A DNA stretch of 64,000 nt from Sanguibacter keddieii DSM 10542. GTDB taxonomy: Bacteria > Actinomycetota > Actinomycetes > Actinomycetales > Cellulomonadaceae. The notes under the pieces are model-generated. The model did no database searches. It was not told where the DNA came from and saw nothing but the letters and a program-made list of their open reading frames with translations. How positions within the stretch are numbered: the stretch's first letter is position 1; each line of letters begins with the position of its first letter. Below, in pieces: positions 54,561-61,632 of the stretch. The stretch is from contig NC_013521.1 in assembly GCF_000024925.1 (NCBI RefSeq), positions 620,001 through 684,000 on the forward strand, in the 5' to 3' direction. A program made the position numbers and the translations under genes.

Positions 54561-55354
54561 CCGGCCTGGAGGTCCGCGACCTGACGGTGCGCACGTCGGG
54601 CGGACGCACACTGCTCGACTCCGTGAGCTGGGAGGTGCCCTTCGGCGGGCGTCTCGGCATCATCGGCGAGTCCGGGTCGGGCAAGTCGCTCACCGCCGCG
54701 GCGGTCCTCGGGCTGCTGCCCGAGGGCATGACGGCCACCGGCCAGGTGCTGCTCGACGGGCGTGACCTGCTGACGCTCGGCGAGCGCGCGATGCGCCGGG
54801 TCCGTGGGGCGCAGGTCGCGATGGTGTTCCAGGAGCCGCTCACCGCCCTCGACCCGCTGATGACGGTCGGGCGGCAGGTCGCGGGTCCGCTGCGCCTGCA
54901 CCGCGGGGTGTCCCGCGCGAGGGCTCGCGAGCTCACGGCCGACCTGTTCCGGCTGGTGCGCCTCGACGACGCCGAGCGCATCCTCGGCTCGTACCCGTGG
55001 CAGCTGTCGGGAGGCCAGCGTCAGCGCGTCAGCCTCGCGATGGCCCTGGCCTGCGAGCCGCGCGTGCTGCTCGCCGACGAGCCGACCACCGCTCTCGACG
55101 TGACGGTCCAGGCCGAGATGCTCGACCTGCTCGACGACCTCATCGAGCGCACCGGGACGACGCTGGTGTTCGTCTCGCACGACCTGCCGGTCGTCGCCCG
55201 GGTCGCCCGCGACCTCGTGGTGATGCGCTCGGGGCAGGTGGTCGAGGCGTCGACCGTCGCGCAGGCCCTCGAGGCGCCCGCGCACCCGTACACCCGCCAG
55301 CTGCTCGCCGCCGCGCGCGCCGTCAGCCGGCTGCCTCAGGAGGACGAGCGATGA
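54557..55354 (+). CDS. ABC transporter ATPase (DppD/OppD type)
   Basis: A 265-residue ATPase. Walker A is GESGSGKS, the Q-loop FQEPLTALDPLMTVG, the signature LSGGQRQRV, Walker B VLLADEPTTALD and the switch histidine SHD. It lacks the long C-terminal oligopeptide-binding extension with an iron-sulfur-type cysteine set found in many OppD proteins. It is coupled at both ends to its neighbours. Confidence 0.93.
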   Translation: MTGLEVRDLTVRTSGGRTLLDSVSWEVPFGGRLGIIGESGSGKSLTAAAVLGLLPEGMTATGQVLLDGRDLLTLGERAMRRVRGAQVAMVFQEPLTALDPLMTVGRQVAGPLRLHRGVSRARARELTADLFRLVRLDDAERILGSYPWQLSGGQRQRVSLAMALACEPRVLLADEPTTALDVTVQAEMLDLLDDLIERTGTTLVFVSHDLPVVARVARDLVVMRSGQVVEASTVAQALEAPAHPYTRQLLAAARAVSRLPQEDER

Positions 55355-56172
55355 GCGAGGACACAGCGGCCGGCGAGAGCGACGGAGCAGGCACGACCTC
55401 GGGCGTCCCTCTCCTCGCGCTGCAGGGCGTCCGCCGGGAGTTCGGCGGTCGCGGTCGGACGACAACGGCCCTCGACGGCGTCGACATCGCCGTGCACGAG
55501 GGGCGCAGCGTCGGGATCGTGGGGGAGTCCGGGGCGGGGAAGTCGACGCTGCTGCGACTCATGCTCGGCCTGGACACCCCGACGTCGGGGCAGGTCACGT
55601 ACCGCGGCCAGACCCTCGACCGCCGTGACCGGGCGCGGCTCAAGCGCTTCCGGCGTGAGGTGCAGGTCGTGTTCCAGGACCCGCGCTCGTCGCTGGACCC
55701 GCGCATGACCGTCGCGCAGATCGTCGCCGAGCCGCTGCAGTCGCTGCGCATCGGCGCCGACCAGCGCGAGCGTTCTGCGCGCGTCGACGAGGTGCTCGGC
55801 TGGGTGGGCCTCGACGCCGACGCGCGGCGCAAGTACCCGGCGCAGTTCTCGGGCGGGCAGCGCCAGCGCATCGCCATCGCGCGGGCCCTCGCCCCGTCGC
55901 CGAAGGTGCTCGTCGGCGACGAGCCGGTGAGCGCGCTCGACGTCTCGGTGCGCCAGCAGATCATGGAGCTGCTGGCCCGGCTGCGCGCCGAGCTGGGCCT
56001 CACCCTGGTGCTGGTCAGCCACGACGTGGCGATCGTCGGGCAGCTCTGCGAGGAGACCGTCGTGCTGCGCGGCGGTCGCGTCGAGGAGGCGGGCGAGACC
56101 CGTCAGGTGCTCACGCGACCGGCGTCGCCGTACACCCGCGCCCTGCTCGACGCGGTGCCGACGCTGGGGTGA
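55351..56172 (+). CDS. ABC transporter ATPase (DppF/OppF type)
   Basis: A 273-residue ATPase. Walker A is GESGAGKST, the Q-loop FQDPRSSLDPRMTV, the signature FSGGQRQRI, Walker B VLVGDEPVSALD and the switch SHDV. The C-terminus SPYTRALLDAVP is typical of the family. CAGGAGGA precedes the ATG. It is the last gene of the five-gene importer operon. Confidence 0.93.
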   Translation: MSEDTAAGESDGAGTTSGVPLLALQGVRREFGGRGRTTTALDGVDIAVHEGRSVGIVGESGAGKSTLLRLMLGLDTPTSGQVTYRGQTLDRRDRARLKRFRREVQVVFQDPRSSLDPRMTVAQIVAEPLQSLRIGADQRERSARVDEVLGWVGLDADARRKYPAQFSGGQRQRIAIARALAPSPKVLVGDEPVSALDVSVRQQIMELLARLRAELGLTLVLVSHDVAIVGQLCEETVVLRGGRVEEAGETRQVLTRPASPYTRALLDAVPTLG

Positions 56173-56217
56173 GCGGTGCGGGGCGAGCAGGGTCGGTGGG
56201 AGCGCCATCGGCGTCGA

Positions 56218-56260
56218 TGTTAAATTTAACAACGCTTCGTCGAGGATGTTAAGTTTAACA
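56218..56260. promoter_or_regulatory. Twin AT-rich palindromes forming the AAA ATPase promoter
   Basis: TGTTAAATTTAACA (56218-56231, perfect) and TGTTAAGTTTAACA (56247-56260, one central mismatch) lie 29 bp apart. The first contains a TTAACA -35-like box, and the second contains TAAGTT, a -10-like box 7 nt before the GTG at 56263. A dimeric repressor binding both would fully occlude the promoter. Confidence 0.75.
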
Positions 56261-56262
56261 AC

Positions 56263-57513
56263 GTGCGCACATCTCGTGACAATCCATTCCAACCTGGCTC
56301 CGACGTCGTCCCGGCCGTCTGGGCCGGTCGGACGGCGCACCTGAGCGACTGGCGTGACGTCCTGAGGCCGAGGCTCATCGACGGGCTCTTCGAGCGAGGA
56401 CGCACGGTCCTCGGCGAGCCGGGGCTGGGCAAGTCGTCGCTCGTGCGTCGGATCGCTGACGACGCGGAGCGGGCCGGCGACTGGGTGACGCCACAGATTC
56501 GGATCGCACTCGGCTCGGACCCGATCAAGCGGCTCGCGACCGAGGCCCTCCGCCTCGCTGACAAGGCGGGCCTGTCTGCGGCTCGGGAGCACCGCGTGGG
56601 ACGACTCCTCGAACGGGTCCAGTCGGTCGCGGTCAGCGGTGCGTCGCTCTCGCTCCGAGCGTCGGAAGGGCACGAGCCGCACACAGACCTGACTGACCTC
56701 TTGGTCGAGATCGGCCTCGCCGCGGTCGACCGGGGGAACGTGGTCCTCATCCACCTCGACGAGATCCAGAACATCACCGACGAGGTCGCGCTCTCGCAGG
56801 TGCTCATCGCCCTCGGCGACTCGATCACCCGGAAGGTCGAGGTGCGCGTCCCCTCGATCGGTACCGTCGAGCGTTCGCTGCCCATCGCGGTGTACCTGAC
56901 GGGGTTGCCGGAGTTCGACGAGACGTCAGGGGCTCGGAAGGGTGCGACGTTCGCCCGTCGGTTCCGCACCACCGTCCTCGAGCCGATCGACGACGACGAC
57001 CTGCGCAGTGCCCTGCGTCTGTTCGTCGTCTCCGGGTGGGGGGTCTCGGACGACGCCGGCGGCGTGGGTGTCGTCCGGATGGAGGAGGCTGCGACCGAGG
57101 CGATCATCGACCTCTGCCGCGGAGAGCCGTTCCTGTTCCAGCTGGTGGGCGAGCGGGCCTGGTATGCAGGGACTGGATCCGTGGTCACTCGCGGCGAGGT
57201 CCTCGACGGGTGGCGTCAGGCGCAGTCGGAGGCCGTCGCTCACGTCGAACGGATCCTCGACAGGTTGCCTGACCGAGAGCGTGACTTCGTCATGGCGATG
57301 GCCGAGCTGTCCCCGGGAGCACGGTCTTTGTCCGAGATCGCGGCCGCGGCCGGGTTCTCGAAGGCTGCCGACGCGGGGACCGCCTCGCAGCGCCTGGACC
57401 GTGTGCGCGGGATCATCAGCCGAGGGCGGCCCTACACGTTCCGCCACCGCGCGGTCGAGGCGTTCCTCACGAGCGACTGGCCGGACGGCACCGGGTCCTC
57501 GCGGACCCTCTGA
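56263..57513 (+). CDS. AAA-type ATP-binding protein
   Basis: A 416-residue ATPase of the ORC/Cdc6-like or archaeal-ATPase group. The N-terminal NPFQPGSDVVPAVWAGR is a family hallmark. Walker A is GEPGLGKSS (about 51-59), Walker B VLIHLDEIQN (about 163-172), and a sensor-like AVYLTGLPE and a C-terminal winged-helix-like region with GEPFLFQLVGERAW follow. It stands alone with an apparently leaderless GTG start directly behind twin palindromes. Its function is not established; relatives occur in accessory regions. No toxin or regulator gene is adjacent. Confidence 0.82.
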   Translation: MRTSRDNPFQPGSDVVPAVWAGRTAHLSDWRDVLRPRLIDGLFERGRTVLGEPGLGKSSLVRRIADDAERAGDWVTPQIRIALGSDPIKRLATEALRLADKAGLSAAREHRVGRLLERVQSVAVSGASLSLRASEGHEPHTDLTDLLVEIGLAAVDRGNVVLIHLDEIQNITDEVALSQVLIALGDSITRKVEVRVPSIGTVERSLPIAVYLTGLPEFDETSGARKGATFARRFRTTVLEPIDDDDLRSALRLFVVSGWGVSDDAGGVGVVRMEEAATEAIIDLCRGEPFLFQLVGERAWYAGTGSVVTRGEVLDGWRQAQSEAVAHVERILDRLPDRERDFVMAMAELSPGARSLSEIAAAAGFSKAADAGTASQRLDRVRGIISRGRPYTFRHRAVEAFLTSDWPDGTGSSRTL

Positions 57514-57555
57514 CGAGCCGGGCGCCGGTCGAGACCGGGCGATAGCATCGTCCGG

Positions 57556-58854
57556 GTGCCAGCACACTCCTTCACCCTCGACCACTTCCCCGCAGCAGCC
57601 GACGACCGCACCCGCGCGTGGACGCGCGCCGTGCGCCAGGCCTTCCTCGAGCCCGACCCGACGCCAGCCCGGCTGGAGTACCTCGTCGAGCAGACCGTGG
57701 CCGACGACGCGACGCTCGTGGCGGCGTACCCCGACGGCGAGGAGACCCTCGACGGTGAGCGGCGTCCGGTCGGGACCTGCACGACGATGGCCGGCACCAT
57801 CAACCTCGGAGCCGGTCTGCTGCCCGCGACGCTCTTCACCTCGGCGACCGTCCGGCCCACCCACCGGCGCCGCGGCCTGCTGCGCCGCATGGTCGAGGAC
57901 GCCCTCGTGCGGACGTCGGGTGCTGGGCACAGCATGGTGCTGCTCACCGCGACCGAGGGCAGCATCTACGAGCGCTTCGGCTTCGGCGCCGCCGTGTGGC
58001 GGTCGACCCTCACCGTCGACACCCGCGGCGGCCTCCCGCTGCGCTCGCGCGGCAGCGGTCAGGTGCAGCAGGTCGGCACGGAGTGGCTGGTCGGCCAAGC
58101 CCCGGCGGTCTTCGACAGGTTCCACGAGGGAGCCCTCGGGTCGGTGAGCCGCCGGGCCGCCTACACCGACCGCGTCGCCCGCGAGAACGACAGCGACCGG
58201 TTCGACCGCGCCGTCCGCGGGCTCGCGCACGTCGGCGACAGCGGCGAGGTGGACGGCTTCGCCTTCTACCGGTCCCTCGAGGGCACCGCCACCGTCGAGG
58301 TCCTCGACCTCGTCGCCGCCACGGACGACGCCTACCTGGCGCTGTGGTCGACCCTCGGTGGGCTCGACCTCGTCGACACGGTGACCTTCCCCCGCGCGTC
58401 GGCCGACGAGGTGCTGCGGCACGCCGTGTCCGACCCCCGCCGGGTGTCGACGACCCTGGTGCAGGACGAGCTGTGGGTGCGGGTGGTCGACCCCGCCGCC
58501 GCGCTCGCGCAGCGTGCCTACATGCCCGGCCTCGACGAGTCCCTCGTGCTGCGGGTCTACGACCCGCTCGGCCACGCCGCAGGCGACCTGCGGCTCCGCG
58601 TCGCGGACGGCGTCGCCGTGGTCGAGCCTGTCGTCGTAGACGGTGCCGAGAACCGGGCGGAGGACGGCCACGTCGACGAGGACTGGGACCTGTCTCTCGA
58701 CGTGTCGACGCTCGGCACCCTGCTCGTGGGTGGCCTGTCGGCGACCCAGCTCGCCCGGTCGGCGCGGCTCGTCGCCCGCGACGGCGCAGCCCTCGCGCAG
58801 GCCGACCGGGTCTTCTCGATCGCCGACACCCTGCGGTTCTACTCGCACTTCTGA
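57556..58854 (+). CDS. Eis-like GNAT N-acetyltransferase
   Basis: A 432-residue acetyltransferase of the Eis type. An N-terminal GNAT domain has the acetyl-CoA loop RPTHRRRGLLRRMVED (about 100-115) and the segment SIYERFGFGAAVW. A second degenerate GNAT and a sterol-carrier-like C-terminal domain follow. The protein ends in Phe with SIADTLRFYSHF, matching Eis proteins whose terminal carboxylate serves in catalysis. A TAGCAT -10-like element 7 nt before GTG 57556 implies a leaderless message. Eis enzymes acetylate amines, including aminoglycosides; the substrate here is unknown. Confidence 0.88.
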   Translation: MPAHSFTLDHFPAAADDRTRAWTRAVRQAFLEPDPTPARLEYLVEQTVADDATLVAAYPDGEETLDGERRPVGTCTTMAGTINLGAGLLPATLFTSATVRPTHRRRGLLRRMVEDALVRTSGAGHSMVLLTATEGSIYERFGFGAAVWRSTLTVDTRGGLPLRSRGSGQVQQVGTEWLVGQAPAVFDRFHEGALGSVSRRAAYTDRVARENDSDRFDRAVRGLAHVGDSGEVDGFAFYRSLEGTATVEVLDLVAATDDAYLALWSTLGGLDLVDTVTFPRASADEVLRHAVSDPRRVSTTLVQDELWVRVVDPAAALAQRAYMPGLDESLVLRVYDPLGHAAGDLRLRVADGVAVVEPVVVDGAENRAEDGHVDEDWDLSLDVSTLGTLLVGGLSATQLARSARLVARDGAALAQADRVFSIADTLRFYSHF

Positions 58855-58873
58855 GGCGGTCAGGCTCCCTGCT

Positions 58874-58887
58874 CCCCTCCTGAGGGG
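58874..58887. terminator. Short hairpin between convergent genes
   Basis: CCCCTC-CT-GAGGGG lies between the convergent acetyltransferase and GntR genes. It is short and without a U-tract, so a terminator role is tentative. Confidence 0.35.
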
Positions 58888-58905
58888 CGTGCCGCCCTGT
58901 GCGTC

Positions 58906-59595
58906 TCAGAGGTCGTAGAAGTGCTCCAGGGCCAGCTCGGCCCGAACGCCGTCGAGGGTCCTCACGGCCTCGACCAGCTCGTCCATCGTCTGCGCGAGGT
59001 CGTCCAGGTCCAGGTCTGACGGCTGGAAGGACCGGGACGCGTGGAAGTGCGCCGCCTCGAGGACCGTCCGCGTCGCACCGGTGAGGACCGGGTTCGAGCA
59101 GGCGTCGAGGAACGCGTGGATGAGCAGCAGGTGCGACTGCGCGATCGTGGCCGTGTCGCCGCCCTCGAGCGCAGACCGTACGTCGAGCGCGTGCTCGACG
59201 ATGCTGTCGGACCGGGCTTCGTCGAGCCCGGGGACCGTGATGCGGGCGACCCCGCCGAGCAGCGCCCCGATGGTCTGCGTGTACTCGACGAGCCGGCTCG
59301 GGTCGGGGGTCGCGACGCGGGTGTGGCTCTGGGCGCGGGTCTCGACGAGCCCCTCGTCGACGAGGTCGTGGATCGCCGCGCGGAGCGGCACCCGCGAGAC
59401 CTCGAGCCACTCGACGAGCTCCTGGTCGTTGAGCCTCTCGCCCGGCCGGAGCGTCCCGTCGAGGATCGCCGTGCGCAGGGCTGCTGCCGCGCGCTCTCGT
59501 GACGAGAGGGGGCGCACGGTGCTCTTGCTGGCGGGAGGGACTGGCACGCGGGACCTCTCGGCTCGTCTCTGCTGGTCGTGGGGGCTCTCGCTCAT
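58906..59595 (-). CDS. GntR-family regulator (FCD-type)
   Basis: A 229-residue regulator. The winged helix (about 30-95) has ALRTAILDGTLRPGERLNDQELVEWLEVSRVPLRAAIHDL, shown by its parts ILDGTLRPGERLND and VSRVPLRAAIHDL. An all-helical FCD-like ligand domain follows. ATG 59595 follows GGAG at acceptable spacing. A 27-bp near-palindrome 109 bp upstream is a candidate operator shared with the divergent small-protein gene. The effector is unknown. Confidence 0.88.
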   Translation of the reverse strand: MSESPHDQQRRAERSRVPVPPASKSTVRPLSSRERAAAALRTAILDGTLRPGERLNDQELVEWLEVSRVPLRAAIHDLVDEGLVETRAQSHTRVATPDPSRLVEYTQTIGALLGGVARITVPGLDEARSDSIVEHALDVRSALEGGDTATIAQSHLLLIHAFLDACSNPVLTGATRTVLEAAHFHASRSFQPSDLDLDDLAQTMDELVEAVRTLDGVRAELALEHFYDL

Positions 59596-59703
59596 GCTAA
59601 CCGGCTCCGTCGAGGAGACCGGGGCCGGCCTCGCGGCAGGACGGCGGCAGCGTGCCCGGCCGTCGTCGGCACACCCGCCCAGGAGGACCAAGGTCCCCGG
59701 GAT

Positions 59704-59730
59704 CAACTGGGATACTAAGTAGCCTAGTTG
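59704..59730. promoter_or_regulatory. 27-bp near-palindrome upstream of gntR
   Basis: Arms CAACTnGGnTACT and AGTAnCCnAGTTG match at 11 of 13 pairs around one central base. The site is AT-richer than its surroundings and lies between the divergent gntR and small secreted-protein genes, the expected place for a shared operator. Confidence 0.55.
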
Positions 59731-59806
59731 TGGTGGTCGCGACGACCACGGCGACGAGGTGCGGCGAGACGCGCCGACTCGCGCCGGAGGAGAGAGGACG
59801 CAGGGC

Positions 59807-60097
59807 ATGGCTGTCTGCTCTCCCGACCGACGGCTGCCGAGGTGCGCAGCCGTCGCTGCCCTCGTCGGCGGGGTCGTCCTGGGTGCGCCAGCCGTCGCGG
59901 GAGCCTCGGTCCAGGTCACCCACCCGTCGCCGTGCGCGGCGTCTCGTGCCGCGTCGCACGCGACAGCCCCCGAGCCGGTGTCGGCGGTCCACGACTGCCC
60001 GACCGGGCTCCCGCACCCTGACCTCCTCGCCGTCGTCCTGCTGGTCGCCGCCGTCACGACCGCGGGAGCGGCCGTCGGCGTGCGTCGGCGCCTCTAG
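59807..60097 (+). CDS. Small exported membrane-anchored protein
   Basis: A 96-residue protein I do not recognise. A signal peptide (about 13-32, AAVAALVGGVVLGAPAVAGA) precedes a 45-residue exposed segment with two cysteines. A C-terminal membrane helix (LLAVVLLVAAVTTAGAAVG) and RRRL end the protein. ATG 59807 is chosen because a GGAGGAGAGAGGA stretch lies upstream. It is divergent from gntR and 50 bp before the sigma-like gene on the same strand, so the two may be cotranscribed. Confidence 0.65.
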   Translation: MAVCSPDRRLPRCAAVAALVGGVVLGAPAVAGASVQVTHPSPCAASRAASHATAPEPVSAVHDCPTGLPHPDLLAVVLLVAAVTTAGAAVGVRRRL

Positions 60098-60147
60098 CGC
60101 GGGCGCGCGTCGTGCCCGGACCGCGTGCGAGGACGGAGGGGGTGCCC

Positions 60148-60807
60148 GTGCTGGACGGCCTTCCCGACAGCCTGCTCGTCGAAGAGCTCCGACGCGGGAC
60201 CTGCGACGCCGGCCTCGTGCTGTGGAGACGCCACGTCGAGGACGCCCGGGCGGTGGCGACGTCGGTGGTCGACGACCCGGAGGTGGCCGAGACCGTCCTG
60301 CGGCGTGCCTTCGCGTCCCTGCTGGACGACGTCGCCGCGGGGACCGACGCGGTCTCGGGCTTCGCCGCTCACCTGCACACGAGCGTGCTCCTCGGTGCGC
60401 GCCTGCACCGGACCGACGAGCCGGAGGCCGCGATCCTGCGAGCGTTCAGGATGCTCGACCGGCTCGACCAGAGGGTGCTCTGGGCGGCGCTCGTGGACGG
60501 GGAGTCGCACGTGGGCATCGCCCTCGCCACCTCGACCTGGCCCGAGGACGTCGCCGTCCTCGTCGGACGTGCCGAGGTGCGGCTGCACACGGCGTGGCTC
60601 GACCAGCTTCGGCTGGACGAGCAGGCGAGCGACACCTGCTGGTGGGTGACGAGCCGGAGCGCTCTCCTGCGGCACGGGCTGCGCGGGCCTGCGGCCACCG
60701 AGCGGTACCTGCAGCACCTGCGCGGCTGCGAGGCCTGCGCCGCGTTCGCCGTCGACGACGAACGCTTCCCGCTCAACCTCCTGGACGTGCTGGTCCCTCG
60801 GCGGTAG
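60148..60807 (+). CDS. Degenerate ECF-sigma-like protein with C-terminal zinc-finger-like motif
   Basis: A 219-residue protein. The N-terminal half (VLWRRHVEDARAVATSVVDDPEVAETVLRRAFASLL, seen in parts WRRHVEDARAVA and ETVLRRAFASLL) follows the helical pattern of ECF sigma region 2. The middle (ILRAFRMLDRLDQRVLWAALVDGESHVGIA) follows region 4, but many conserved residues differ. The C-terminus YLQHLRGCEACAAFA has the His-x3-Cys-x2-Cys arrangement of anti-sigma zinc fingers. GTG 60148 follows GGAGGGGG. It may be a sigma-like regulator carrying its own inhibitory motif; this is inference. Confidence 0.55.
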   Translation: MLDGLPDSLLVEELRRGTCDAGLVLWRRHVEDARAVATSVVDDPEVAETVLRRAFASLLDDVAAGTDAVSGFAAHLHTSVLLGARLHRTDEPEAAILRAFRMLDRLDQRVLWAALVDGESHVGIALATSTWPEDVAVLVGRAEVRLHTAWLDQLRLDEQASDTCWWVTSRSALLRHGLRGPAATERYLQHLRGCEACAAFAVDDERFPLNLLDVLVPRR

Positions 60808-60813
60808 CGGTGC

Positions 60814-61632
60814 TCAGCGCAGGCCGAGCTCGGCGAAGACGGCGGCCAGCCCGGCCTCGAGCGGCGGCGCGGCGACCAGGTCCGCGGCGTCGAGGACGCG
60901 CTGGTGCGAGCCCTCGATGGCGACGGCCGTGTCCGCCAGCTCGAGCATCTCGACGTCGTTGATGCCGTCTCCGAAGGCGACGATCTCGTCGTCGTGCGCC
61001 CCGAGGTGGTCGACGACGGCCCGGATGCCGACGGCCTTGTGCACGTCGAGGAGGTGGATCTCGCCGCTGTGGTCGTCGGCGTGCGCGAGGGAGGTGGGGA
61101 CGTGTCCCAGGCCCGGACCGACCGCGTCGAGGACCTCCGCCGCCGTCCACGCCGACTCGAGGTAGGTCGCCTTCGCGAAGGACGTCTGCGACAGGTCGGC
61201 GCGAGCCTCGACCATGTCCAGGAAGTCGACGGTCCCGTCCGGGCCGCCGGGGGCGGTGAGCAGGGCGCGGAGCCGGTCGGGGACGCCGGGGTGGGCGTAC
61301 ACGCCGTCGGGTGCCTCGAGGATGTACGCCGCCCCGCTGCTGTCGAGGGCGCTGCGCACCCGCACGGCGAGGTCCTCGGGGATGCGGCGGTCGACGAGCA
61401 CGGTGCCCCCGACCTCCACGTAGCAGCCCGCGGAGGCCACGATCCCGTCGAAGCCGATGTCGAGGATGCCCCGCGGGAGCATCCCGGCCGACCGTCCGGT
61501 GCACAGCAGCACCCGGTGCCCGGCGGCACGGGCGGCGACCACCGCCGCCTCGTGGGCTGCGGGCACCGCACCGTGGTGGGCGTAGGTGCCGTCGATGTCG
61601 ACGAACACGAGCCTGCGGTCGGAGCGGCTCAT
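60814..61632 (-). CDS. HAD-superfamily (Cof-type) phosphatase
   Basis: A 272-residue HAD hydrolase. FVDIDGTYAHHG is motif I with both aspartates, LLCTGRSAGM is motif II, a lysine lies in LLDVHKAVGI and FGDGINDVEMLELAD is motif IV. The Cof-type cap domain lies between. It likely dephosphorylates a small sugar or nucleotide phosphate. The start overlaps the upstream phosphatase stop (ATGA). It is convergent with the sigma-like gene, 6 bp apart. Confidence 0.88.
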   Translation of the reverse strand: MSRSDRRLVFVDIDGTYAHHGAVPAAHEAAVVAARAAGHRVLLCTGRSAGMLPRGILDIGFDGIVASAGCYVEVGGTVLVDRRIPEDLAVRVRSALDSSGAAYILEAPDGVYAHPGVPDRLRALLTAPGGPDGTVDFLDMVEARADLSQTSFAKATYLESAWTAAEVLDAVGPGLGHVPTSLAHADDHSGEIHLLDVHKAVGIRAVVDHLGAHDDEIVAFGDGINDVEMLELADTAVAIEGSHQRVLDAADLVAAPPLEAGLAAVFAELGLR

